From Candidatus Thorarchaeota archaeon (GTDB lineage: Archaea; Asgardarchaeota; Thorarchaeia; Thorarchaeales; Thorarchaeaceae): a DNA stretch of 64,000 bases. Below, one piece after another: positions 17,016 through 25,228 of this stretch. The stretch is taken from the NCBI GenBank assembly GCA_021498125.1, contig JAIZWL010000007.1, positions 1-64,000 of the forward strand. The letters run 5' to 3'. Numbering within the stretch: the stretch's first letter is position 1; the number at the start of each line of letters is the position of its first letter. Position numbers and translations under genes: made by a program. Under the pieces are notes generated by a model that saw only the letters and a program-made list of their open reading frames with translations, made no database searches and was not told where the DNA came from.

Positions 17016-18914
17016 TCACTTACGTTTCCGAAAGATGAACTGATAATCTATGACTATCACTATGGCCACTATTCCATCGATTGCAAGAGCCACGCTTAGG
17101 AACATCATCTTTGATGGATCATTCCACCATGCTGTTGTTTCAGAGACCGTAGAGCCACCGGTGCTATTTGTGGTACCTGATGTATTTGTCAATGACCTAT
17201 CAGGTCTATAGAAGTAGTTTGGATTGTAGGTCAGTTCGATAAATTCTCCTCGCACATACTTGGAGATGTTGAACGGACCACTGGTCACCATCGTGTGATC
17301 TGGGGGAAAAGGCAACCATGTGTTCCAATTATCATAGCCGATCTGCTCGAAGATGTGTTTTGGAATAATTGGTTTGTATCCGATCTTATGAAGATGCCAA
17401 TAGGACTCTGTTTTGAACTTCACAACCAGTGAGTATTGACTGGTGGCATATGCATCTATCAAGTCTGTGAGGTCTTGACCATAAGGATTACCGGGAGCCA
17501 GTCTGTAGTAGTTCAATGCATATGCAACATCCTCCGCAGTGAGCGGTCGTTCATCGATCCATGTCGCATTTTTAATTAATTGGAACGTCACGTGTGTATG
17601 GCCCTCAGGTACTGATGAGTTGTCCGCATGAGTTTCAATATCGTAGCTCTCTGCAAGCCATTTTAAGTCACGGCCCTGTGGGTCCCGAACGAGTAGAGTA
17701 TCATAAAGATGGCTAAGGAAGTCAACTGTGTATCTAGAGCTATGCACCATGAAATTAAACGTGTCAATGTCAAGAGGTATGCTCCAGCGAAATGTACCTC
17801 CGAATGGATAGTTCAGATTGTCCTTTAGATGGATTTTCAGATTTGTCCACCAACTTGAAACGCCCTCTGACACATCATTGACAAAGCCCTCGAACTTGTC
17901 AGTCCTGTAAGCTGAGAGGAAGTGGCTATCATAGCAGACGATGATCGGGCTCTGGTAGAATATGATCTTCTGCATTTCGATGGCCGCCTGAGACACCTTC
18001 TCATAGTCTGAGGAGTGAAGTAACTGATCTCTCCAAGCATCGTAGTCAGAGTTCCGGAAGTTTGGGAAGTTCCTGCACGACTCATTTGCGTACTCGCTCC
18101 AGTATTCATAGGCAAGCCAGTCAACATCGAAGTTGTCGAACTGGGTGGTGTAGAATGCAATATCGTAGTCTTGGTGGAAGTTCAACCTGTTGAGATACTC
18201 GTAGAAGTCAGTAGGTCTGGTCTCTGCTTCGATGCCGAGATCAGCAAGTGCCTCTGCAACAATCGTGCTCACCTCGATCGTCATATTGTAACCCTGCGCG
18301 CACTCGATGATGACCTTGTTGAGTTCTACAGTACCTGCGCCGCTCGGACCGGGGCCTTCGAGGTAACCATCACTGTCGGAGTCAAGAAATCCTGCTGCTG
18401 CAAGGAGCTGTTTGCCCTTGTTAACATCTGCCCGGTAATAGTGATCTTCGAAGACGTTCTCAGCCGAAAGAGGATTCATCTCAGGCACAATGGAATCTAG
18501 AGGTTGTGCGAGGCCGTCCCAGACCTCATTGGAGATCTTCTCCTTGTCAAGAGCAAAGGCAAGTGCTCTTCGGTAGGCTGTGATGTTGAAAGGGTACTTT
18601 GCAGTGTTAATGGTGATATAGCCATACGCATTATACGGGGTCTCAGCAATTTCTATGCTCTCTGACTCACGCAAATTCGCGGCATATGTGGGGTCAACGT
18701 CGCCGCCTATAATATCGATCCCATTATTTTGGAGTGCACGCATCTGCTCCGCATCACTCTCGATCACGTAGTATACAATCTTGTCGATGAAGGGCCCGGT
18801 CTTTAGCTGCTCCTGATCTATTGTCTGTGACACGGACAAGATCGGAGTGAATGTCGTAAAGACCAATAGGACGATAAATGCGATTGCGATCCGTTTCTCC
18901 GCATACCCCATCAT
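17016..18914 (-). CDS. Peptide-type ABC substrate-binding protein (SBP family 5), paralogue
   Basis: About 632 residues, from the ATG at 18914 (after GAGAGAG), which starts just before a signal peptide (MMGYAEKRIAIAFIVLLVF); a longer frame back to 19088 adds a sequence that does not look exported. It has the same landmarks as its neighbour: GYITINTAKYPFN, RRALAFALDKEKISNEVWDGL and DERPLTAEDVAYALNYY. It ends in a C-terminal membrane helix with a basic tail. Long stretches match the neighbour closely, which indicates tandem duplication. A Ser/Thr/Gly-rich linker precedes the anchor. Like its copy, it has no transporter genes nearby. Confidence 0.85.
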   Translation of the reverse strand: MMGYAEKRIAIAFIVLLVFTTFTPILSVSQTIDQEQLKTGPFIDKIVYYVIESDAEQMRALQNNGIDIIGGDVDPTYAANLRESESIEIAETPYNAYGYITINTAKYPFNITAYRRALAFALDKEKISNEVWDGLAQPLDSIVPEMNPLSAENVFEDHYYRADVNKGKQLLAAAGFLDSDSDGYLEGPGPSGAGTVELNKVIIECAQGYNMTIEVSTIVAEALADLGIEAETRPTDFYEYLNRLNFHQDYDIAFYTTQFDNFDVDWLAYEYWSEYANESCRNFPNFRNSDYDAWRDQLLHSSDYEKVSQAAIEMQKIIFYQSPIIVCYDSHFLSAYRTDKFEGFVNDVSEGVSSWWTNLKIHLKDNLNYPFGGTFRWSIPLDIDTFNFMVHSSRYTVDFLSHLYDTLLVRDPQGRDLKWLAESYDIETHADNSSVPEGHTHVTFQLIKNATWIDERPLTAEDVAYALNYYRLAPGNPYGQDLTDLIDAYATSQYSLVVKFKTESYWHLHKIGYKPIIPKHIFEQIGYDNWNTWLPFPPDHTMVTSGPFNISKYVRGEFIELTYNPNYFYRPDRSLTNTSGTTNSTGGSTVSETTAWWNDPSKMMFLSVALAIDGIVAIVIVIDYQFIFRKRK

Positions 18915-19228
18915 GTTCTCTCTCTGCAAAAAACTATTTGAACTAAATACACACTGTTTAGTATAAAGTAGTTCTGATGCAAGTAGAGCACAATAATATT
19001 TTGCGTTCATGACGAATACGAGTCCGAATTTGATGATGAATACACACACCAGATGATCCGACGAACTCGATTGAAATTGTTCTGACATAAAATAGGTATG
19101 ACTTTTTATTTTAAGTTTCTTTTAAATTTCGGGCGTGATCTTGGACATCGACTTGGATTGCTTCTCCGACTAGGCGGTGACCAAAACACTAAACACCGCC
19201 ATTAGTAATAGTATTGGTCTGGATTACG

Positions 19229-19672
19229 ATGGATGATGACTTGGAACTCGAGCCAAAGTTGCGTGGAACGACTCTGAGAGTGTATTGGTTTTTGTTACAG
19301 AGTGGGCGTTCTGTTGGTGTCAGGGAAGTCCAACGCAGCCTGAATCTATCCAGTCCCTCGGTGGCCAGTCATCATCTCACGAAGCTAGAACGATTATCCC
19401 TTGTTGAGAAGAATACAGACAACACGTACGATCTTGTCAGAGTGGTCAAGGTTGGGGTCCTGAGAAATTTTACAATGTTCAGAGGTGTCGCTCTTCCCCG
19501 TTTCTTCTTTCTGGCCGTTCTCTTTACAGCCTTCACGGTTCTCTATGTGATTCTCTCATTTAGTGCCCCTCCGGGACTATTTGATCGAGTGGCATTGATC
19601 GTCTTAGGGGTCACAGGTGCGATCTTCACATGGGTTGAAACCTACCGTTTAATTAAGATAAAATTCTTTTAA
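19229..19672 (+). CDS. Winged-helix transcription regulator with two membrane helices
   Basis: About 147 residues from the ATG at 19229; a TTG at 19214 is possible but less likely. The N-terminal half is a winged helix (GREVQRSLNLSSPSVASHHLTKLERLSLV as the helix-turn-helix and recognition helix, here cut short: REVQRSL, SPSVASHHLTKL), followed by a short wing. The C-terminal half has two membrane helices (about 92-115 and 120-140). Archaea commonly have such membrane-tethered one-component regulators. It is divergent from the binding-protein genes, with a 314-base gap (18915-19228), so it could control them. The 19673-19922 gap is AT-rich and contains only the promoter of the next operon. Confidence 0.8.
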   Translation: MDDDLELEPKLRGTTLRVYWFLLQSGRSVGVREVQRSLNLSSPSVASHHLTKLERLSLVEKNTDNTYDLVRVVKVGVLRNFTMFRGVALPRFFFLAVLFTAFTVLYVILSFSAPPGLFDRVALIVLGVTGAIFTWVETYRLIKIKFF

Positions 19673-19922
19673 ATTAGAAATAAAGTCTAATTTAATAAAA
19701 AAGAAAATAGCAATATTAATAATAACCGAATTCTCCAACAGAATTATACTTGGTCCATACTAGCGAGTGACTTTCAGTTGATTGATGACAGTGTAAAAAC
19801 AGAAGATTAAAAATCTGAATTGAATCACGATTCTTAATACAATAATAAAAATCGGCACTAAAAGTATAACAAATATAAAGACCCGAAGAGTTAAATAGTT
19901 TATTAAATTGTGCCTTTATGCC

Positions 19923-22163
19923 ATGTTGATTTGCACCAGCGGTTTACACTCAGGTATCAATCCCTCCCCCGGAGTTGGTACTGCCAGATCGATAAAAGAG
20001 GCATTCCCCCACGCGCATATCATAGGTGTCGATTATAGCACTCGCTGTTCTGGTTTGCACTCGCCCGATCTGGATGAGGTCTGGTTGCAAGAGGCGTGGC
20101 AAGTTATTGATCTTGACCAGTATGCGGATCAGATACGATTGTTGTTAGATGAAGGCCGGCTCTGGATCTCAGGTCTGGACCTTGAGACCTACTGGCTTGC
20201 TGAGAGTATCGGTTCGCATCCCAACTTACTTGTTCCCCCCATTGAGGCGTTAAAACGGGCGAGCAAACCCGTCTATGAGATCGGTCACGAGTATGATCTT
20301 GCGATTCCGCCATTTATCCGCCTGACGGAACCGGAGTGGGATATCCACAAGTTTTGTCGGCGCAATGATTGGCACTGCTGGGTCAAAGGACCAAACTATG
20401 AGGCTCAGATGGTTCGGGACTGGTCCGGATTTCATAAGGCACGACGCAAACTCTCAGCGACATGGTCTACCGTTGACGATCTCTTTCTGCAAGCTCACAT
20501 CGCGGGGCTGGAAGAATGTATTGCATTTTCAGCCTATCACGGTGAACTACTGGGTTCCGCACACATGATCAAGCGTGATGTCACTAAGGAGAACAAGACT
20601 TGGGCGGCGAAGGTCTCACCAGTTCCAGAGGACCTCTCCGAATTGATTGCGAACATTATTCACGACCTTAAGTGGACAGGTGGTGGCGAATTCGAATTTG
20701 TCCGCGACTCTCAGGGGACGCTCTGGTTATTAGAGATCAATCCGCGTTTCCCGGCGTGGATCTACGGCGCCACGCTTGCAGGGATCAATCTCCCCGGTCG
20801 GCTGGTTCAGGCCGCAACAGGTGAAGAGATGCTTCCACAGAGGCGAGCATCATCCGAGTTTGTCAGGATCGTCGTCGAGGTCCCGGTTCGTGAGGGGTAC
20901 AATCTTCCTCCACTTCAGCGCATGAGCATAGATGACCGCGATTCGGGGTTGAAGCACCCCTCGGGGATGCCCCTTCTCTCAAAGAGGTTACGTGGCACGA
21001 CTCGAAAGATTCCCCGTGTTCACACCCCGCATGATACTATTGTTCCCTCGGCGATTCGAAATGCGGTTCAATCTATCACGTCCGAATCGCTGAAGACCCC
21101 GACCCCATTCCTCTTGGAATCGATCCTACATGAGCGGACCGTACTACTCAAAGAGGCGCTAGCTCGTGCGTCGAACGATCAGGTGACGGTGACTGCCGCG
21201 TACAGTGTGAAGACCGACCCCGATTCCAAGATCATGCACATGATGAAAGACCATGGCCTGTTGGCCGAGGCGATCAGTCAGTTAGAGGTCCGACGGGCAT
21301 TGAGTTCGGGATTCTCCCCGTCCGAGATCGTTCTTAATGGTCCGGGAATGTGGTGGCCTGAGAATGAGACCTCAAGTCCGCTTCATGCGATAATGAGCGA
21401 TACCTTGAATGATCTTGAGCAACTTGTTGAAGGCTCACGGCAACGGAAGATCGCTGAGGTGATAGGTATCCGGATTCATCCCCCCGATGTGGAGTCACGT
21501 TTTGGGATTCCGATCTACGATTACTCTCAGTTTGACCGGCTCGTCCAGATTGTCAAAAGATGCCCGTCTGATCAAGCGTTCGGGGTACACCTTCATCTGG
21601 CCAGTAGTAGGTTGGGTGTGAAACGGTGGAAGCATCTGGTCGAGGCTATGCTTCATTGGGCTGTGGCACTTGAACATCTTACGGGTGTCCCGATCAAGTT
21701 TGTTGACCTTGGTGGTGGCTGGTTCCCTGATGATTTTGATGAGGTCTTCCTTCCCGACCTCCCCTCACTTGTTGACACGATCACACGTCTATTGCCGTAC
21801 GTCACAGAGATTGAACTGGAACCGGGGAAGGCACTGGTCCAACCTGCAACCTGCATGGTCTCACGTGTGATCAATCTCCAAGAGTCCGAGGCAGGTACGA
21901 ACATAATCGTCGATGCCTCGATCGCCGATCTGCCGCAGGCTCTCTACTTTCCGCACCGGCTCTTATTCCGGAGCAAGGCGACTAGGCAGTGGCTGGCGCC
22001 TCGCAATGGCGATTGGCGAGTGACCGGTCGTCTCTGTATGGAGACCGATGTCCTTGCGGAAGATATCGATTTTGCTGTGCACCCGCAGATCGGTGATCTG
22101 ATCGTGTTTCTTGATTCAGGAGCGTATGACAGGAGTATGTCCTATGATTTTGGTAAAGGCTGA
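19923..22163 (+). CDS. ATP-grasp ligase fused to PLP-dependent amino-acid decarboxylase
   Basis: About 746 residues from the ATG at 19923; a TATA-like AT-rich box some 25 bases upstream suggests a short or absent leader. The N-terminal half (about 1-330) is an ATP-grasp domain: GGGEFEFVRDSQGTLWLLEI followed by NPRFP, with the metal-binding Glu and Asn, as in carboxylate-amine ligases. The C-terminal half (about 390-746) is a fold III decarboxylase of the Orn/Lys/DAP/Arg class: the PLP lysine in AYSVKTDP, HLHLASS, FVDLGGGWFP and ELEPGKALV. A single chain could therefore decarboxylate an amino acid and ligate the amine, or act on a ligated product. It heads a three-gene operon with a radical SAM enzyme. 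Confidence 0.85.
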   Translation: MLICTSGLHSGINPSPGVGTARSIKEAFPHAHIIGVDYSTRCSGLHSPDLDEVWLQEAWQVIDLDQYADQIRLLLDEGRLWISGLDLETYWLAESIGSHPNLLVPPIEALKRASKPVYEIGHEYDLAIPPFIRLTEPEWDIHKFCRRNDWHCWVKGPNYEAQMVRDWSGFHKARRKLSATWSTVDDLFLQAHIAGLEECIAFSAYHGELLGSAHMIKRDVTKENKTWAAKVSPVPEDLSELIANIIHDLKWTGGGEFEFVRDSQGTLWLLEINPRFPAWIYGATLAGINLPGRLVQAATGEEMLPQRRASSEFVRIVVEVPVREGYNLPPLQRMSIDDRDSGLKHPSGMPLLSKRLRGTTRKIPRVHTPHDTIVPSAIRNAVQSITSESLKTPTPFLLESILHERTVLLKEALARASNDQVTVTAAYSVKTDPDSKIMHMMKDHGLLAEAISQLEVRRALSSGFSPSEIVLNGPGMWWPENETSSPLHAIMSDTLNDLEQLVEGSRQRKIAEVIGIRIHPPDVESRFGIPIYDYSQFDRLVQIVKRCPSDQAFGVHLHLASSRLGVKRWKHLVEAMLHWAVALEHLTGVPIKFVDLGGGWFPDDFDEVFLPDLPSLVDTITRLLPYVTEIELEPGKALVQPATCMVSRVINLQESEAGTNIIVDASIADLPQALYFPHRLLFRSKATRQWLAPRNGDWRVTGRLCMETDVLAEDIDFAVHPQIGDLIVFLDSGAYDRSMSYDFGKG

Positions 22164-22167
22164 TATT

Positions 22168-22797
22168 ATGAGTCGCGTATCCCGTGCGATACGACGCTGG
22201 CACGATATGCCAATCTCACCTGTGATCTCTCATGATAGTGAGTGCTGTGCTCAAGCCAAGGCATGGTTCGTGGCCATGGACGCCTCTCTCGCTGGTGGTG
22301 CTGGTTCTCTTGTAGGTCCCACTTGGGTCTCAATACGTTATCGGCAGGGGCCCTCGGGATGGCCACTCCATTGGTGTGAACTGATTGATCGTGAGGTCAT
22401 CTCGTGTAATGTGTTCACTTCGATCTCCTGTCTTCTCTTCAAGAACCGTGGCTTTACTACCTTTCCTGTTCATGTCATCCAGCAATATCCCGAACACATC
22501 ACGAAACGATGGCGGAACGAGTGGATATCTCAAAACCTTCTTGCTGAATGGATCTATGGCGAGCTCATTCGACATGAGGTCTGTGGCATAGTGACAGATG
22601 GAGCTCTTCGTCTATGGGACGGCACTATTGGCAACTGGTTAGAGCCACCTGATGCACAAGGGGTCGGACAGGTGCTGGCTCTACGACCACATCCATTAGA
22701 TGATACGGTTCCCAAGACGCTACGTTGGGGAGCCTTTGTTGTAGAGAGTGATGATTGGACTATTCTTCCATTTGTAGAGGAGCGTGATCGGTCATGA
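22168..22797 (+). CDS. Unknown protein of the ATP-grasp/radical SAM cluster
   Basis: About 209 residues. The start at 22168 follows AAAGG and the upstream stop by four bases; 22144 is an alternative that overlaps the upstream gene. No family is recognised. It is a soluble alpha/beta protein, with conserved-looking blocks WFVAMDASLAGGAG, FPVHVIQQYPEHI and VTDGALRLWDG. Its stop overlaps the start of the radical SAM gene, so it is translationally coupled and probably part of the same pathway. It could be a tailoring enzyme or a precursor-binding partner; the sequence does not decide. Confidence 0.75.
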   Translation: MSRVSRAIRRWHDMPISPVISHDSECCAQAKAWFVAMDASLAGGAGSLVGPTWVSIRYRQGPSGWPLHWCELIDREVISCNVFTSISCLLFKNRGFTTFPVHVIQQYPEHITKRWRNEWISQNLLAEWIYGELIRHEVCGIVTDGALRLWDGTIGNWLEPPDAQGVGQVLALRPHPLDDTVPKTLRWGAFVVESDDWTILPFVEERDRS

Positions 22798-23957
22798 TTG
22801 AGATGGAGACCCTTCAATCCATGCCTGTAACGAATAGATTTCTCTCAACCATTATGCAGGAGATCAGAAAGAATCGGCCCTTCGGCAGACGTGAGGACTT
22901 TGGTTCTTTCACGGAGGCAACACGTCTTTGGAATCATCCCTACGGTCTGCCACTGCACTGGTTTGTGACACGTGGCTGCTCGAACGATCGTGCGGGAGGC
23001 TGTACGATGTGTAATTTTGGCTGGAGTCAGGTCTCCGAGGCAGATATTCTCTGGCAGATCGACGCTATTGCACGAAAGGTTGAGGGCGCCCCTTTCGTCT
23101 ATCTTACGCCACTGGGCTCTATGTTCGACGATGTGGAAGTCCCCCCGCATGTCCGAGAGCGCATCTTCGCCAAGTTCTCAAATATAGGTCTCACATGGTT
23201 CGGGACCGAGAGCCGGGTTGACACGATCACTCATGAGCGAATGGCCGCCTTTCGAGAAGCCTTCGGTGATGATGTGCATCTGCAAGTGGGTCTTGGTCTT
23301 GAGTCGGCCGACCCCTACGTTCTTCGTAATTGTATCAACAAGCGAATCTCATTGGACCAGTACCGCGAGGCAGTGGATATCCTTCACGAGTACAATATTG
23401 ATGCGATCACACACGTTCTCATGAAGCCAGCCTTTCTCACCGAACAGGAGGCCATTGAGGACACCGTCAATACGATAAACTGGGCGCGACGCAATGGCGC
23501 AGATCGAATCGTCTTCTTCATGGCCAATGTGAAACCCTATACTCTGCTCAGTTGGATGATGCATCATGGAATGTATCGTGTCCCCTATCTCTGGTCAGGG
23601 ATCGAAGTCCTGCGTCGTGTGAATGCCGACCTGCATCATCCTATCACCCTCTCTGGAATCTATAGCGGCATTGAGATCGAACAGCTCGCCCACAACTGTG
23701 ACCAATGCAGTGAGGAAATCATTGGTGATCTTCAGAGGTTCAGCATGACTCTTGACACATCGATTCTTGATGATCTTGAAGATATCGAATGCTCTTGTCG
23801 CCATGAGTGGGAACGGATCACAACCAGCGATTCGATTCCGCTTCGCGAACGTCTGCCTCAGATGTATGAGGCAATCGCAGTTGGAATTAAAGGCTCTAGT
23901 TGGTGGGACCTTAACCGCGACTGGATCCTCCGAGAAACGGAGATGCTTCCTCCATGA
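22794..23957 (+). CDS. Radical SAM enzyme, RaSEA-like
   Basis: A 387-residue radical SAM protein. The iron-sulfur site is TRGCSNDRAGGCTMCNFG, a Cx7Cx2C spacing with the GGCTMC signature found in RaSEA (the radical SAM subunit of archaeosine synthase) and relatives. A TIM-barrel follows with GTESRVDT, LQVGLGLES and the helix before it. A C-terminal set of cysteines (HNCDQCSEEI, IECSCRHEW) may hold zinc or a second cluster. It could be a RaSEA paralogue recruited to a small-molecule pathway, given its operon with the ATP-grasp/decarboxylase fusion, rather than the tRNA enzyme itself, whose usual ArcS partner is not here. The start overlaps the previous gene (ATGA). Confidence 0.85.
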   Translation: MIEMETLQSMPVTNRFLSTIMQEIRKNRPFGRREDFGSFTEATRLWNHPYGLPLHWFVTRGCSNDRAGGCTMCNFGWSQVSEADILWQIDAIARKVEGAPFVYLTPLGSMFDDVEVPPHVRERIFAKFSNIGLTWFGTESRVDTITHERMAAFREAFGDDVHLQVGLGLESADPYVLRNCINKRISLDQYREAVDILHEYNIDAITHVLMKPAFLTEQEAIEDTVNTINWARRNGADRIVFFMANVKPYTLLSWMMHHGMYRVPYLWSGIEVLRRVNADLHHPITLSGIYSGIEIEQLAHNCDQCSEEIIGDLQRFSMTLDTSILDDLEDIECSCRHEWERITTSDSIPLRERLPQMYEAIAVGIKGSSWWDLNRDWILRETEMLPP

Positions 23958-24401
23958 AAGACTTGCTTCATATTAGAAGTGGAAACGGTAGGTAGTGTCA
24001 GTGGGTTCATTGTTCCACTTGGAATTCTCTTGATGAACTGCGCTCAACCATTTCTGTCTAATCCGTGGAACGGAACGAGGCTGATTTTATCCCGAATATT
24101 TGGTCTGACCGGAGTTTCTGAGGAAAACTTGACGGGAAACGTATCTGGATAAAAATTCAGTAAAAGTTACTGTTTGTTAACAATAAATAATAAAAACGCC
24201 TTCTCGTATATGAATGTAGCCTCTCAAATATTTAACAAAAATGCTGCATGTCTGACCTCAAAAAAAGGCGTTCAGAAGCCGTCTGGACGATATACGTGGG
24301 CATTTCTATTTTGGAGTGTATCTACTAAGTAGCCAATCATTTATTATTGGATAAACGTAGGTATGTCTATAATTGAGGATGTTATCGCGAGGTATGAACA
24401 T
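23958..24401. other. Non-coding gap between radical SAM gene and cas6
   Basis: I see no gene here. Part of it is AT-rich. AAAAACGCC at about 24191 and AAAAAGGCGTT at about 24264 can pair partly and enclose a 60-base AT-rich loop; this could be a terminator for the upstream operon. No repeat-spacer pattern is present, which matters because cas6 follows. Confidence 0.5.
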
Positions 24402-25136
24402 ATGAGGTTTAGGGTCACCCTAGCACCAATGAGGATAAGTCGATCACATCATCCCCCTGTGATTAGATATGACTATCAACATGCTGTGGGATCGATGTTC
24501 TATGATCGGCTTATTCGGGCTAGGTCGGAGTACAAAGAGTTGCATGATGGCAAAGGGTTCAAGTACTTCACGTTTTCGGGGCTTGAGATCCCAAAGCGGC
24601 GTGCATTGAGAAACGGTCTTGAGATCTTGAGCAATGATACGTATCTCTGGTTCAGTAGTGTGGATGGTACGCTTGTTCGCATTCTTGCAGGACAGATGCT
24701 TCGTGAGCCTGCTGTTCGAATAGCGGGTGTAGACTTTCGAGTTGTGGAAGCGATGCTCATGCCAGGGTTGGAGCTACACGGATCATCTCAGACTTTTACT
24801 ACTATGTCGCCTATAATTATTCGGAAGCGCATAGAACAGAACGGCCGGGTCAAGACGTGGGATCTCTCACCCAATGACCCCGACTTTGTGGAACGCCTGA
24901 AACGAAATCTTGTGCGGAAATTTACTGAGTACACTGGAAGGGTTCCGGATGGAACTATTGAGGTCGCTAAGATTGAACGGACGAAACAGAAACGTATCGA
25001 GATACAAGAGATATATCATCGTGCGCACCTGATGGATGTGACACTGGAGGGCAATCCTCAGCTTGTTGCATTTGCATATGATTGTGGACTGGGCGAGAAG
25101 AACTCGATGGGTTTTGGAATGGTTCAGATAAGTTGA
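24402..25136 (+). CDS. cas6: CRISPR repeat endoribonuclease Cas6 (orphan)
   Basis: About 244 residues from the ATG at 24402, which follows GAGGT and begins MRFRVTLAP, the usual Cas6 start; a frame back to 24363 adds 13 residues. Cas6 cuts CRISPR precursor RNA within repeats. The family layout is visible: an N-terminal ferredoxin-like fold starting with the first strand, and a C-terminal one that ends in the glycine-rich loop CGLGEKNSMGFGMVQI. A catalytic His is not certain; His52-like positions near KELHDG are candidates. No other cas gene and no array lies in the window, so it works with an array elsewhere or is a relic. Confidence 0.85.
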   Translation: MRFRVTLAPMRISRSHHPPVIRYDYQHAVGSMFYDRLIRARSEYKELHDGKGFKYFTFSGLEIPKRRALRNGLEILSNDTYLWFSSVDGTLVRILAGQMLREPAVRIAGVDFRVVEAMLMPGLELHGSSQTFTTMSPIIIRKRIEQNGRVKTWDLSPNDPDFVERLKRNLVRKFTEYTGRVPDGTIEVAKIERTKQKRIEIQEIYHRAHLMDVTLEGNPQLVAFAYDCGLGEKNSMGFGMVQIS

Positions 25137-25228
25137 AACGGACGTTGTTCTGACAGTAACAACATCGGGCGCAATGTTGATAGTCGATGAACATAAACTG
25201 GTTCAAAGCAGACTATACGATGTGGCTC

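Noticed and set aside
23958-24401. CRISPR array beside cas6
   Set aside because: No regularly spaced repeats are present in the gap or on the other side of the gene.
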